This document shows, one piece after another, positions 48,672-61,691 of a stretch of 64,000 nt of DNA. The notes beneath the pieces were generated by a model. It ran no database searches. It saw only the letters and a program-made list of their open reading frames with translations, and had not been told where the DNA came from. Numbering within the stretch: the first letter of the stretch is position 1; each line of letters starts with the position of its first letter. This stretch comes from Brachynemurus nebulosus. Its lineage: Eukaryota > Arthropoda > Insecta > Neuroptera > Myrmeleontidae. The stretch is from positions 19,962,877 to 20,026,876 of the forward strand of contig JAPWDM010000005.1 of the NCBI GenBank assembly GCA_035578155.1. Direction: 5' to 3'. Made by a program: the position numbers and the translations under genes.

Positions 48672-50574
48672 GTATGTACCTAAATAAAATCTATGTAATA
48701 AAAAAATATATTCCATATATATAAAATTTAATATTTTCCAACTGAAAAATTAATGTGCAACTATAATATATGATTTACATATAAGATTTTTTTGAAGAAA
48801 TTGTAGATCTTTTTGTTAATTTTTAATTTTCCTAATTTGTCTTAATGTTTTTCGCAAAAAAGTGTAATATTACACAAGGGCAGACAAAACTGTCAGTTTC
48901 TGTAAATATTGTTTTTCTACTCCTACTATTAAAAGTAACATTTCGTGCACGGCTAACTATATGTAAAAATTAACAATTGCCCACACTGTGCAGAAATAGC
49001 AGTGGGAAATTATTTCGCACGGCTTAATATAATAAAAAATTGGCTATGTCTATGATTTAATATATAATGTCATATGTAATTCTAAAAATATACATATGTA
49101 TATGTTGATTATTTATTATTGTTTCCATAGTTTCAAAGTATGCTTTGGCAAAAATTTTAACATCTTACCACGGACATTATAAATTTAAAAAATTTTTACT
49201 AATTTAAATTTTATTTAAATTATTTATGTTAAATTTTACGAAAAAAAATGTGTTCGTAGAAAAAGTATAGTGTAAAATACGTGAGAAAAGGTTATTTCTC
49301 ACAAAAATTTATCGCTGCGACAAACTCATATTTGTGAGAAATAAGCTTCTTTTCCCACTTATTGTACAATATACTATTTTTTCTCGAAAAAAATGAAAAA
49401 AAAAATTTTTTTAAAATAAGAACGATAGATGTAATTAAATATATATTTAATTCCGTCTTTTCGCATATTTTTGGCAATTATTTTTTCGTCTTAAATTACC
49501 AAATAAATTATTCAGATGAAACATTTAAAATTTTTTGTCAGAAGTTGTTTAAGGCAAGCTGAAAGAGTCACACATGATTTATGTAATCTACGCAAAATAA
49601 AATTTTTAACATGCTCTGTGAAAATTTATGAACAATTTTGTGTCACCCTGTAGAACCTGTACTATTTACAATGTATATACAATGAGTACAGTTAGGTATT
49701 TTTGTTTGTATAACAATAAAAATTTGTAACAAAGAAAAATTATGTTTGTACTTACTCTGTGGTTTGTAACAACAGTACAACAATGTCACTGTTGGAACAA
49801 AAACTCAGATTTTAGTTGTTTTTTTTTTTTTTTTTGAAAACAACTTTTTTTAATTTTTAAATGTCACTTGATTGATTCTGTATCAATCAGAGTAAATTCA
49901 ATGATTGATCGATTGATTAGCATTGAATACGTTCGATTATATATTGATTTCTATTGTATATTTAAATTTATTACAGTCTTAGGTTTGTTCCAACATACAC
50001 GGGAATTTTCAATTCAAATAAATCAGATTAATTTCAAAATTTCCACTCGTTATTTAATATGAGGAAATGCTTTAATTTTTTGTTAGAATTTTAAAAGATG
50101 TCTCCAGTTTGTCCGTAAACCATACAAATATTGAAATTTATAAAAAAAAAAGCTAAAAACCTTTTACTTATTTAATTGAGTGAATCTTAAGATTACGAAA
50201 ATATTCTTAAACTTTTTATTATTGCCTAATCCTAATGAAATTGAACATTTTCAATATAACCTTCGTTTTTGGATCTTTTCCTTAAATTAAGGATTTTGTA
50301 AATGTAAAATCCTCCCATGTTTTTGCCGAAAAGTGTTTACTTTTCAAAAAGTAAAAAAAAATTATTATTAATTTGCAGTTTTGTTACCCAGATAGTACAG
50401 ACATTTGCTAATTTTATAAAAACAAAATATTATAACTCAACAAAATATAATCTTGAAATTCTCCTTGACAAAAGAATCTAAGTTTAAAATTTGTTTGTTT
50501 ATTATTTAAATTTTAAAATTATAAAGATTAAAAAAAGATATTTATTAAAACACACGCGTACGATTTAAAATATT
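48672..50574. other. AT-rich interval, no supported gene
   Basis: It includes the hairpin TTATTTCTCACAAA / TTTGTGAGAAATAA (49291-49346) and the tail shared with 45861-45885. Otherwise it is unrecognised. Confidence 0.45.
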
Positions 50575-50990
50575 TACAGTCGTCACTATGAAACTGTGCA
50601 CTACCAAAGTGTTACACAAAACCACTAATCTTGTATGACCAACACAATCAAACGCTGAATGTAAGTACACGCAGAATGTTTGTTTTGTTATTGTCGTTGT
50701 ACAGGTACATAGTATCAAACTAGACACAGGCGTCTAGATATTTTTTTGCTTATTAAAATTAATAAAACTGAATCAACAAAAAACAAAAATTTAAATAAAA
50801 AAAAAATATTAATTTTATTTATTTTTTTAATTTATTTGTTTATTTGGTGTACAATTTGTTTTATAAACTTTACATTTTAATTTATTAATAAACTTCTTAA
50901 ATGTATAGTCAAAATTTTACTCTAGCGCCTATCTCACTATGAAACTGTTATTTAATCCCGCATTGTAACACTTTCATAGTGCCGACTGTA
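50575..50990. mobile_element. TA-flanked MITE 'CAGTCGKCACTATGAAA' (412 bp)
   Basis: TA|CAGTCGTCACTATGAAACTG at the left; CACTTTCATAGTGCCGACTG|TA at the right. The CACTATGAAACTGT motif is repeated inside the right end, and AAGTGTTACA occurs in both subterminal regions. There is no coding content. Tc1/mariner type is inferred from TA and CAGT ends. Confidence 0.82.
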
Positions 50991-51359
50991 CCTACTTTGT
51001 AGCAAGAAATTTATCAACAAATTCTGGTTGAGTTCATAATTAAAATTAAATCACTAATCGAATTCGAAATTTGAAATTCTGTATAAATTCAAATTATAAT
51101 TCTTCCTAGTTGAAATAGTAAAATAATTGTGCGCATACTCAATCAAGAATTTTTGCCAGTGTTCATTGGAACAAACCTGATATATACATAATAATAACAC
51201 AAGTAAAGTTCGTATAAAACCTACTGAACTATAACCTAACTTATTACTTATTCAAGCATATCCAATAAGTGCTTTGCGTCTAGATTTTCTGTACATAATA
51301 GCGCTTTATGGATGTGAATTTGTATTTTCTGTATTCAAATTGTGTTTGGATTATAATTA

Positions 51360-51822
51360 TAGGGTCAGTTGGGGTAACTTGAGTATAGTGGAGGTATATG
51401 TAGGTAAATTTAATATTAAATTTTGTATCTAATAAGAAATTAATATTTTGTTATAATATTATGTATGATATTATACGAAAAATTACAGTTAACGGCCCTC
51501 ATATATAAACAAGCCTTAGTCAAAAATTTTATTAACTAATTCGCCGTTGTTAAGAGCTTGCAATTTACAAATAGGCAACAAAACTGCTATTAAATTAAGG
51601 TATATTTGTTAAAATTCCTACATTTTCAATGGCAAGTATTTCGTATAACAGGCTAGTATTCGTTCCTATATTAATCGTATTAACCTGTGGATCAGATGAT
51701 TTGAGACTTAAGATTGCTAACATATATCAAATCATTAAAAAATTGTATCATGGAACCTTTTCAGAAGGCATTAATTTTGAAGACAGTTGAGTTATGTACC
51801 CCAATTATCCCAACTGACCCTA
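51360..51822. mobile_element. TA-flanked MITE 'GGGTCAGTTGGG' (459 bp)
   Basis: TA|GGGTCAGTTGGGGTAACTTG at the left and TTATCCCAACTGACCC|TA at the right. It has an AT-rich interior without a frame. A related fragment, GGATAACTGGGGTGC, lies nearby at about 52067-52081. Confidence 0.75.
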
Positions 51823-52610
51823 TTCGTACTTACAGTAAATCTGTTTGTCTGTTTGGTTAGTCTTTTGTCGGTGATCCGTATATAAAGTTATTATTCAAAA
51901 ACTTTCTTATAAAATAAACAATTTCAGTTTAATGAAACAGAATTTTCGTGATTTTCTGTTTCCGTACTCGAGTTCAGACAGTTTAAACATGAAAAGGATA
52001 CTTCAGAATTAATTGTAGTATGCAAGAAGTTCCAAAAGTATCCCATCAATAATGTAGGTACTATTAGGATAACTGGGGTGCATTTTTTTTTTAAAGAATC
52101 ATCACTTTTGCTACAGAAGTCGATTTTGCTGTGACCTCTCAAAAATTATAATTCTTAGAGCTTTTAAAAATGCTTATGTACTTGGTGACGTCATCAGAGT
52201 TAATATTTTTTAACTCTGTAAGAATGATTTGGATGCAGTTGACTATAAAAGTAACAAAAATTTACTCAGAAAACGTCTTTAATTTTAAAATATCAGGTGC
52301 TTACGTCTAAACCGAAAAATATAAACAATTTATAAAAACATCACCCATGGCAATACAGTGGCGTCATCTATCAATGAATACGTAGATGCTTGAATCAATT
52401 AATCAAAAAATGTTTCATAAATTATTTATTAAGTGCCAAAAACATTATTCAGTAAACGTGTATGCAATAATAATAAATTTCACAGTGGTACACATGCGCA
52501 GCATTCAGTACTCAGTCAACAGTCATTCAAGGCACTTTATGCAATATAACGGGAACCAGTATATTTAAAATTATTAACCAGTTTTCAAACTGTTTTAATA
52601 ATGGGTCATA

Positions 52611-52931
52611 CACAATCAATGAAATAAGGAATAAGAAATAAGAAATAAGGAATAAGAATTATGCCATCTAGTGACGTTGAATGGAACTTTAACGTAACTG
52701 CCCATAGGTATATGTATTTAGGTATTTTTGTACATCAAAATTCATGGAAACATAACGTTCCTGATGCCTTTTTTTGTCACTAAAGTGAAAAAAATCACGA
52801 ATTTTGACGTACAAAAGTACCTACATATTTATATCTATGAGCAGTTACGTTAAAGTTCCACTCAACGTCACTAGATGGCATACTTCTTATTCCTTATTTC
52901 TTATTTCTTATTCCTTATTTCATTGATTGTG
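52611..52931. repeat. 321-bp foldback with AATAAG-rich arms
   Basis: CACAATCAATGAAATAAGG at the left pairs with CCTTATTTCATTGATTGTG at the right. Each arm includes a GGAATAAGAAATAAG array, then ATCTAGTGACGTTGA and AACTTTAACGTAACTGC, and the pairing extends about 135 bp. There is no gene. Confidence 0.88.
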
Positions 52932-54377
52932 TAGACATCCTAACAATAATAAATAGGGGTTTGAACTACTCAAATGAAAAGGAAAGACGTACCTACACTT
53001 TGAGTAAAAAGAAAGTATGTAGAGTAAAAAAATGTTTGTTTTTTTTAGTTTTCGTGATTTTTGATAATCAATTCTCGTCGAAAATTGATAATCAAATGGA
53101 ACGTTTCCATTACAGTGGCTTTCAAATCCATTTACTTAAAAATTAAAACAAACAGACGACAATTTAAATGAAAAAAAATGTTTTTCTCTTCTCTTTCTTA
53201 ACGAATAAAATCAAAAAAGGCGATGATGGAAATCTTCAAGCATATCTTGAAACGGTTTTGTATTGCTTACCATCCAATTTGTGTTTTAAATTGCAAAAAT
53301 CCGTATTCACATTACATCCGCATTAAAATAATACGGAAATGCGGATACGAATGCATATGAAAAAAATATGTTGCACATGTTTCACATTTGCGGATGCGGT
53401 TACGAACATTTGCAACAATTCTGCTTTGAATACATTTCTTTTTAAACCAAGTGTACAACAATCTTCAACATTATAACGACTTACCCACTCACTTAAAAAA
53501 AAATTACCGATAATTTGAACAATTACAGTGTCCTGTACCAAAAAATCTTAAGAAAACAAATTCAAGAACAAAGCAAACATCCATTAATGCTACCCCGAAC
53601 AAAATATTCAAGTTAAATATTTAAAAAATTAATTTATTTTCAATACCCAACAAGACTTGAAGAACATCTTCAAAGAAAAAAAAACATTGTCCAACAACAA
53701 ATTCACCTTCTCATCCTCTCGTTTCCTTGTCTGTCTGTCTGTCTGTTCACCGAACAGTTTGATGTGTCGATAAAAAAAAATAACAATGCTTCGGAGGAAA
53801 AAAAATGTATGAAAAGTATCGAACTAATTTTCAATAAACGTCAGATTTTTAATAGGTTTTTAACAATGACTCGCGCGCTACAATACTCACTTCACTTTGA
53901 ATTGCACTCACCTACTTTTTAATATTCTTTTAATCAACGTAACTTTCTTCATACGTACAGTGTGTCCCAAATATATTTATATTACATACCTAATAAAATC
54001 CTCATGGGTTTGAACGACGAATGTATTTCCATTAATTCCATGGTGTATTTCATGTATTTTTATTAAAGTATGACATTTTGTTGAAACAGTTGTAACCGTC
54101 GGGACGAATTGGGACCAAAGCAAGCCCGTCGAATGGTCCCAGAACGGATTATAATGGTGTTATATTACGTTTTATTTTAAAATAATTGTATTTATTTGTG
54201 ACACCACAACATATTCTCAACAAATTTCAAGTTCAGAATATATCTTTATATTCCTTCTGCTCTTTCTACTTCACGTTCTACTTCCTAGGATAAATAGTAG
54301 AAGAATAGTTTATTATTAGAAATTTCTAATTTAATTTTATTATTACTTCCAATACTTCGAAAAAAATTAAATCTAAT
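52932..54377. other. AT-rich interval, no supported gene
   Basis: CGGATACGAATGC and GCGGATGCGGTTACG around 53340-53405 form a small motif cluster. (GTCT)n lies at 53728-53744. A TCGCGCGCTACAATACTCAC segment near 53872 is mildly GC-rich. No protein is recognised. Confidence 0.45.
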
Positions 54378-54730
54378 ACTCTGGCATTAAATTAAAAATC
54401 ACAAAGTGATTGAAAAAATTATCCGGATCGGCCGGGAATCGAACCCAGGATCTTCTGGTAACTAGCCAGACGTGTTAACCTCTACACCAACGATCCCATG
54501 CTCGGTAAGCGGCCGAGCCGGAACCCATTCAATCACCTATGTGTATTAGTACTCTCTCTGATTCGAGAAACAGTTACAATTTCAATTTCAAATATTATCG
54601 AGTGCTTGTGAGACACTACTACGTATGACAAACTTTTGTTTGCATTTCAACACACGCAGTATTGATATGTTCACTAATCGTTCAGCTAAACTGCAACTTT
54701 TTTAGAAAAAAAAAAAAAACTCTGGCATTA
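54378..54730 (+). mobile_element. Poly(A)-tailed retroposed repeat containing antisense tRNA
   Basis: The 12-bp target duplication ACTCTGGCATTA lies at 54378-54389 and 54719-54730. An A run of about 14 (54705-54718) immediately precedes the right copy, which marks retroposition in the plus sense. The inserted 329 bp hold a tRNA-like sequence in the minus sense (54424-54496). The flanking GTGATTGAA (about 54406) and TTCAATCAC (about 54527) form a stem around the tRNA region. A decayed relative lies at 17645-17735. Confidence 0.65.
54424..54496 (-). tRNA. tRNA-like sequence, nominal anticodon AGT
   Basis: On the minus strand: acceptor GGATCGT with CCGATCC (six of seven pairs), D-arm with GTGTAGAGGTTAACAC, anticodon arm TCTGG-CTAGTTA-CCAGA, T-arm CTGGG-TTCGATT-CCCGG. 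The T-loop TTCGATT and the A box (TGGTGTAGAGG) look like intact internal Pol III promoter elements. A run of six T follows about nine bases after the 3' end. The anticodon loop CTAGTTA would read AGT (Thr), but the body resembles tRNA-Glu or tRNA-Asp derivatives. Given the poly(A)/TSD context and a decayed sister copy, a SINE-type tRNA relic is likelier than a working gene. Confidence 0.6.
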
Positions 54731-55313
54731 GATAAGATTGATTTAAGTTTTAAACGTCGTATAAGAATTTTTACAATACCCTTGTTATGAAAGTATACAT
54801 ATTTCTTGTACAAGATTGGTATTTTTCAAACAAGTTTCTCTATTGAATATTTAAATAGCAGTTTTCCGTTTTTCATTTTCAATAAATTTTCGTTTCATAA
54901 TAATATTTTCATATATAAGACCCGCTTCAATATCTGTATTCGTACGATATATTGATACTCATTTATAATTTGCAAAATATATGACGTTTAAAAGCGACGA
55001 TATTTTTCAAAAATTGCATAGATATACGCGTATTTTGTATGTAAAATATTACAGTATGATATCTTTATTCAATATGAATAATGGCTAATCCATTTTAGCA
55101 TAGTAAGTGACGTCACTAAAGTCCAAATTTTCATTTGTCGCTACTACAGTTAGGCATGAGTGATTCAGTTGAGATATATTTTTGGAAACTGAACAATTAG
55201 TTGGCGGCAAATTTTTTATTGATGCTGTTAAAATAGCAAAATTCGGTCAAATTTGATTTTCTAGCTAAAATATCTTGTATTGCTACTTTACAGTTGTCCA
55301 AAGGTGAATGTCC
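54731..55313. other. AT-rich interval, nothing recognised
   Basis: No gene or bounded element was seen. Confidence 0.5.
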
Positions 55314-55433
55314 AAGTGGTCCAAAAGTGATTGGCCATTTTTTTGAGTCAGTCCATTGAAGTGGTCCAAAAGTGATCGGCCATTTTTTTGAGTCAGTCCA
55401 TAAGAAGTGGTCCAAAGGTGACCGACCATTTTA
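55314..55433. repeat. Minisatellite of ~45 bp, 2.6 units
   Basis: Units at 55314-55358, 55359-55404 and 55405-55433 begin AAGTGGTCCAAAAGTGA and contain GGCCATTTTTTTGAGTCAGT. A partial unit lies just upstream. The minus-strand frames with repeated 'DHF' and 'TDSKKW' strings are read-through. Confidence 0.88.
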
Positions 55434-57640
55434 GAAACAATTAATATTCTCCCACACAGATGAGACAGATCAAGCCTACATATAAAAAAGTGTAATCCGA
55501 AAGTTGCAATAAGTAGCAATTTACCATACTGCTGATTTAGTCTGTTACTGACCGTCGTGGTGTTCACGTCATAATAAATATCATGTTTTTTTTATCAACT
55601 CGTGAAATTTAAACAGAAAAAAATATGAAGTGTGTCGTATTTAAGTGTAAAAATTCTATTGAATAAAAAATTTCTCAAAATAAAGGGATATCTTTCTTAA
55701 AATAAATAAATTTATTTTTAATTGTTGACTGGTGGTAACATACGGTGGCCATGATAGTATATGCTATATATATGCAAACTACATACATCATCATCAATAT
55801 ATCATACTAACACATTGGTATATTCGTGTCCATACGTCATGTGTTTTGATCGTATGTGTGCTGTGTTACGTCACTCGTTGATTACAGTGGGCACAGTTTG
55901 GTAGACATACTAGTTTGACCCCTTGTTCTCCCAGTTGTTTCTGTTGTATTTGAGGTATTGAGAACAATTCTTTAAAAAAAATTATCTTAAACCGTTTAAG
56001 TGTGGCAGCCATTTTTGTTTCCCCATTTGCGCTGATTTTTCTGTTTACAGCCTTTTACGTCAATTCACAAATTTCATAAACCGTTCATCCTAAAAGGTTG
56101 AAATAAAAACAGTTTTAAAGGTAATAAATCTCTCTTTACTTTAAGTTACATTCATATTTGGCCTGTTTTCATCCCTCCCACAAGAAAATTTCACTTAAAG
56201 TTGGATATCAAAATTTAGTAAAATTCACTTTTTGAACATTTTTTTTTCTTGTAGAAGGAGTATTTTAAATAGCTTGGTATATTTTATGGAAATAGTTGTA
56301 TATGGGTACAACTATCCAAAAAAAAATTCAATTACGAAACCTGTATGCTTTAATTTTTACAAACTTCCAAAAATTGACTTTTTCGCAAATTTCGGAAATC
56401 TTAGCCCCCGTATCTCTTATGAAGTTGCTGATAAAAATCTGAAATTTGCACAGTTTGTAATGTTTTCGGAATAGGTTTATTAAAATACAAAATCATCTCA
56501 TATATTTGACTTTTACGAAACCGCCATTTTATCCGTTGCCGGCAATATTCCGGTAATATAATATGCTTTATAAAATTTTATATTTATTACCTTATTCGTT
56601 ACGGCGAAATAAATTTTCCAATAAAAGCTTTTTTCTGGTATTTTAAAGTGATGGAAATCTCTTAATACTGTTACTAAAGTTTATCACATCGCTTTAAGAC
56701 ATATATATAACTTGAGGGGGATTACCGTGTTTGAAATGTACTACAACAGAATTCTTAACCAATTGTTTTACTAATCACTTAACAAATACCAGATAAATGG
56801 AGAAAAGTATGCGGAACGTAAACAAAATCGTGATTTTTGAATTAACAGACAGAGAAGTGTCTTTCATCCACCTATACATGAATCACAATAAAAATGTTGC
56901 ATCGTCATCAAACGAAGAAAAAAAAAACACACACACACAATATCCGAAAATTTTAAATCTTCATATTACTGTTGTATGTAAAGGATAATATAATCCTTAT
57001 CAAAATATCTCTTTGTGTAGTAAAAACATTTAATTTCCTGTGTCAGACGGCTTAATTGTAATCCTGACGTATTAATTCGGATATTATGAAACAGAGAAAA
57101 ACAAACTGACAAAAGATAACAATAGATAAATGTTTTTAAATCTTTTTAAGGCATTCTATGTTTTGTTTACATTTACATCATGTGACTTTTAATTGTCTGT
57201 TAACAAAAAAAAAAAGAGAAAAAGAGAAAAATGTTGGTGACAAATCTTCACTTTAATTCACCTGTAAATAAAACTATTTGTGTTAAATAAAAAAAAATTT
57301 AAATGCATACAATGTAGTTAGAGTCATATAGGTAAATTGACTAACAATTTAATAAAATATTTAACTTTTGGGAATGAAAAAATTAAACCTTTGCACTCGA
57401 ACACTGGCGTATTTACAGGGGAGTTGAGTAGGGTATAGTAGCCCAGGGCGACAAATTCGAGGTGCGGTTAAAGACGGACTTTTTATAACGCCGCCTACGT
57501 CCGGGCCTAGGGCGACCATATATTAAAACCGTTCAATCTGCCAGTGCTGATCTTATTTTCATACAGCTTCGGAATTGACGCAGCAAAATTATCAGAAGGG
57601 GACGGCTAATACTAAACGACCTAGAGTGGCCAAGTCTACT
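55434..57640. other. AT-rich interval, no supported gene
   Basis: Near 57409-57545 a GC-richer fragment (ACTGGCGTATTTACAGGGG ... CTGCCAGTGC) looks like a worn DNA transposon; 38277-38300 has a similar start (CAGTGGCGTATTTACTGG). The short frames here show no domain. Confidence 0.45.
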
Positions 57641-58120
57641 AGTTCACCTCTAGGTATCTTAAATGTTTCTATATGAAATTTCGTCATTTTAACAGCAGAA
57701 ATGAAAAGTTCACACATAAATTACCCTAATTCAGATCACTTCGATAAAACTTTTTAATTTGATGACGTCATCAAGTTTATTAAACATTTTCAGGGCCTTA
57801 AATATTATAAATAAAATGATAGAATGATGAAACTGGGAGTAAATTAGAGATTTTTCAAGTCGTTCGTTTTCATTTTTACCAAAATTAAACATGTAAAACT
57901 GTTAGAAAAAAGACTTTTGCCAAATCAATTATGTTTCTACATGGAATTTCCTTATTTTGACAACAAAAATGAAAATTTCACATCCAAATTAATTACCCTA
58001 ATTCAACCAATCGCCCAAATTCAAATCGCTTATATACAGCTTGTTATGAAAAAAACGAATTTTTTAATTTGAAGACGTCGTCAAGTTTTACTAATTTTTC
58101 TCGATATTTAAGCGTTGGTT
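57641..58120 (+). repeat. Two degenerate tandem units of the GATGACGTCATC repeat
   Basis: Unit 1 (about 57655-57930) and unit 2 (about 57931-58120) share GTTTCTAYATGRAATTTC, AAAATGAAAATTTCACA, AATTACCCTAATTCA, TTTTTTAATTTGATGACGTC and TCAAGTTT. The same blocks occur at 26220-27420, 39793-40260 and 48040-48260, so the unit is dispersed as well as tandem. Confidence 0.65.
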
Positions 58121-59620
58121 AAAAACGTGAATTATTCTTAAAATTAAAAAATTTGTTCGATATTTGACGAATCAATTTGGAGTGTCACAATTGTGACATG
58201 AGACATTTTTTTGCCTTTCTTCCAATAAAAAAATTTTTCAAAATGGATTTATCAACATGTTTTCTGACAATGAATTTAGACGAAAGTCAATGGAACTAAT
58301 TTGAATAGGTGATTCATAAGGCGATTTGTGGCTTTTACCGATGTTTTTTTCTAAAAATGATTTTTCGTTTTTCCTTCTTTTACTTTTTCTGTTCTCTATT
58401 GGAAGTTCGGTCTTCAGATGTTTTAGTTGTTTCACATTTCCGTTTTCATATATATTTTTAGTGATGTACGTATTTCCTTTTTTGCAACCAACGAGTTGTT
58501 ATATTTGATATTGTTTGATTTGATTGGTTTTGATCCAAACTAAAAAGTTTTTAGTTTCTTTTGTTTATGAAAATTTTTTATTTTTATTTTTATTGATTTT
58601 TATATTCTTGTCTTGATAATGGTGTTTTGAGACACCGAAACCGGTCGACATGTTGAAGATTGGTTAAAAAATTCTGTTTGGTTTTTTGCTGGTCTTAATA
58701 TTGAGGTTTATCGCCAAATAAAGTCAAATAATGAAATTACAAGTTTAAATTTTTTGGCGAAAATAGAGGTAACAATTTATTTATTTGTGAATGTAATAGT
58801 TTAGACAGACTATTTGCCCCAGTGTCTTTGCTTTGTTTGCTAAGTATCCAGAATAAGGCACTAGTATCCACTAAATCCGCCTCTGGTATTGATTCTTTTT
58901 AACCGACCAGTTTATTTGAATCGTACTATCATACAATGTAATTCAACATATCTTCCCTGAGTCTTGGTATTTTTAATAAGACGAATATTGACACACAAGG
59001 ATAATGACACGGAGATGTTTTCGTCTTGAAATATATATTTTATTTACAAAACGTAAAAAAAATCTTCAAACAAGAAAGAAAGAAGAAAAAATTTCAAAGA
59101 TGCTTAAAAAATTTTTATCATCCATTTACATACTTAGGCATATAGTTTGCTCATGTCTGCGCATTACAATGTGTACTCAGTGATATTTATGTTACGAGAT
59201 TTTAACAAAGGAAGTGTTGTCTGTTATACACGTACAATACCTATAGCAATCGAATCAACCGTATGTCTGTCTGTACGAACGGACTTGAAATAATCTATTT
59301 TAGGTACGAAAAATATATATAGGTATGCGTCTTGGTATAAAATAAATTTCATAACAAAATATCCTTGATTGTCCGCCGGTCCCTATATCCGTTCGTTTTC
59401 ACTCCTCGATCAATTCACTAAAATATTTTCACCCTTTTGCTAGATTAAAATATACGCAGTTTAAGTGAGTGTACAGTGAGTGGGTATAAAAATTGAAACA
59501 GACATGAGAAATGTTTCGTAGCACCTACGTGCTTGCTCTGCTTTCGGGTGTAGAATTACCTTTAAAATTAATCGAGACAGTAACCAATGATCCAATTAAA
59601 TAAAGGCGGAACACAACATT
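58121..59620. other. AT-rich interval with a hammerhead-like motif
   Basis: At 58612-58641 the plus strand reads TTGATAA, then GGTGT/ACACC with a 6-nt loop, then GAAAC. The layout and core changes match the motif at 6452-6477. Otherwise I see no gene or element boundary. Confidence 0.4.
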
Positions 59621-59626
59621 TATTAC

Positions 59627-60180
59627 AGCGAAAACCCATTTTATGTGGAGAGTAGAGATCGCATAAAAAATCCCACAAAAATCCCCCAATTCAAAGGGGG
59701 AAATTTAAAAAATTGTAAATTTGGAAAAATAGTTAAAGTACTTTTTTGCTGTTTCTTTTTTACTCGCTGCTTTTATTTTTCGGGAAAAAGTGGACTCTTC
59801 CTAAGAGGACGGTTGACTTAAAGCCGCCCCAGGGGACAAAATTTGTAGTTACGTTTCCGGAGAAGAGGAAAAAAACTGTTTTCACGATAAAGCAATAATT
59901 TACATACGGGACGATTTTTAAATATTTTATTTCATTTCTATATTGTTGCAAAAATTGCAATACATACATATGTAACTGAATTGAATGACGCAATAATTTA
60001 TACATTTATGTAATGTGATGATAAAATGCGTTAAAAACAGTCAAAAGCCAAATTCACCGCAAGTTAATGTCCAAATTTCGTACTTTTTCTTACGTTTTAT
60101 TCACATTATTAATGGATATTAAAAAAAAAAAAAAAGAAAAAGAAAAAAAACGCATAAAATAGTCACAAAAAAAAAATCGC
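59627..60180. mobile_element. Worn relative of the mariner/pogo-type MITE family
   Basis: It starts CAGCGAAAACCCATTTTATG and contains GCAATACATACATATGTAAC, CAATAATTTATACATTTATG and TTTCGTACTTTTTCTTAC, which correspond in order to 16980-17105. The right end is degraded into A-rich sequence. The 81-codon frame inside is not conserved. Confidence 0.5.
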
Positions 60181-60470
60181 ACAAAAACAGGTTTCTATGT
60201 ATTAACTATGGTTCATTTCAGTTAAATTTAACCATGCTTCGTTACTTTGAATTTAAATAATTTCCGTTTTCTTGGCTTTATCTCTTTTATTATTGCATTT
60301 ACGTAAATTTTAAATTTGGAGTTTGTTTTTAGAAAAGAATAGAAGATTTATTTGTTTCGAGTATAAGAGTTATTTAATTTTTTAACGAAAACTCATGATC
60401 AATTGTATCTGAAATGAGGTATATATATTTTGAATAACAAAGTCTCATATTAATTAAATGTAGACATATA

Positions 60471-60625
60471 ATACCCCTGTCGCAGCATCTTGCATAACGT
60501 AGCGAATTTCCATTTACAAAAGTACGTTTTATTTACAATTACTCTATATCAACTAGTTTCCGAGAAAAACGTACTTTTGTAAATGGAAATTCGCTACGTT
60601 ATGCAAGATGCTGCGACAGGGGTAT
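60471..60625. repeat. 155-bp palindrome made of the repeat family's 3' end
   Basis: ATACCCCTGTCGCAGCATCT at the left mirrors AGATGCTGCGACAGGGGTAT at the right. The arms continue through TAGCGAATTTCCATTTACAA to the GTACGTTTTnnTT region. The sequence is the 3' terminus of the microsatellite-carrying family, present twice head to head. Confidence 0.88.
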
Positions 60626-61087
<462 letters not shown>

Positions 61088-61120
61088 AATAAATTCTGTT
61101 TATATAAATTATAGAACAAT

Positions 61121-61271
61121 AAGGTTCAGTTAGGTTAGAAAAAATTTTGTTGGGTTCGGTTACGTTACAAAAAATTTCCTTAGGTTCGCTTAGGTTTGAG
61201 ACCAAATTTTCTTAGGTTCGGTTAGGTTACATCAAGTTCCGTTAGTTCAGTTAGATTAGAAAAAATTTTCG
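61121..61271. repeat. Degenerate TTAGGTT-rich array, ~31-bp period
   Basis: Repeats such as AGGTTCAGTTAGGTTAG, GGGTTCGGTTACGTTAC and AGGTTCGGTTAGGTTAC recur at about 61122, 61153, 61183 and 61215, separated by AAAAAATTTT-type spacers. The TTAGG core is the telomere repeat of many insects. This could be an interstitial relic or merely a satellite of similar text. It lies exactly between two copies of the microsatellite-carrying family. Confidence 0.6.
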
Positions 61272-61334
61272 TTCACATTACTCCACCCACCGCCGGAGGT
61301 TTCTAGAACCGCCCCGGTAGCGGATTTTTTTATT

Positions 61335-61623
61335 TTCTTATTTTCTCAAAAACTAGCTAACCTAGAATAATGGTTCAAAAACCTTTTTTATGTGATTTTT
61401 TTCCGTCTTTGCAATGGTGTATAAAAATGTGGCAAAAACTTTTAAATTATAGCAAATTTTGGCAAAAAACTAATTTTTTGCAAGAACAAACACCATGTTC
61501 CTGGCATCCGACGTGTCTGGCTGAAGAACTCATCCAAGATTTTTGGATTTCCAACGTTCTTACCTAATTTGGTAAACCTAGGACATTTCGTTCGAGAGTT
61601 ATCGTGCTGATACATAAATACAT

Positions 61624-61691
<68 letters not shown>

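Noticed and set aside
54424..54496. A functional host tRNA-Thr gene
   Set aside because: The fold is good, but acceptor pair 7 fails, the body resembles other tRNAs, and it lies inside a target-duplicated, A-tailed repeat with a decayed sister copy. Kept as tRNA-like only.
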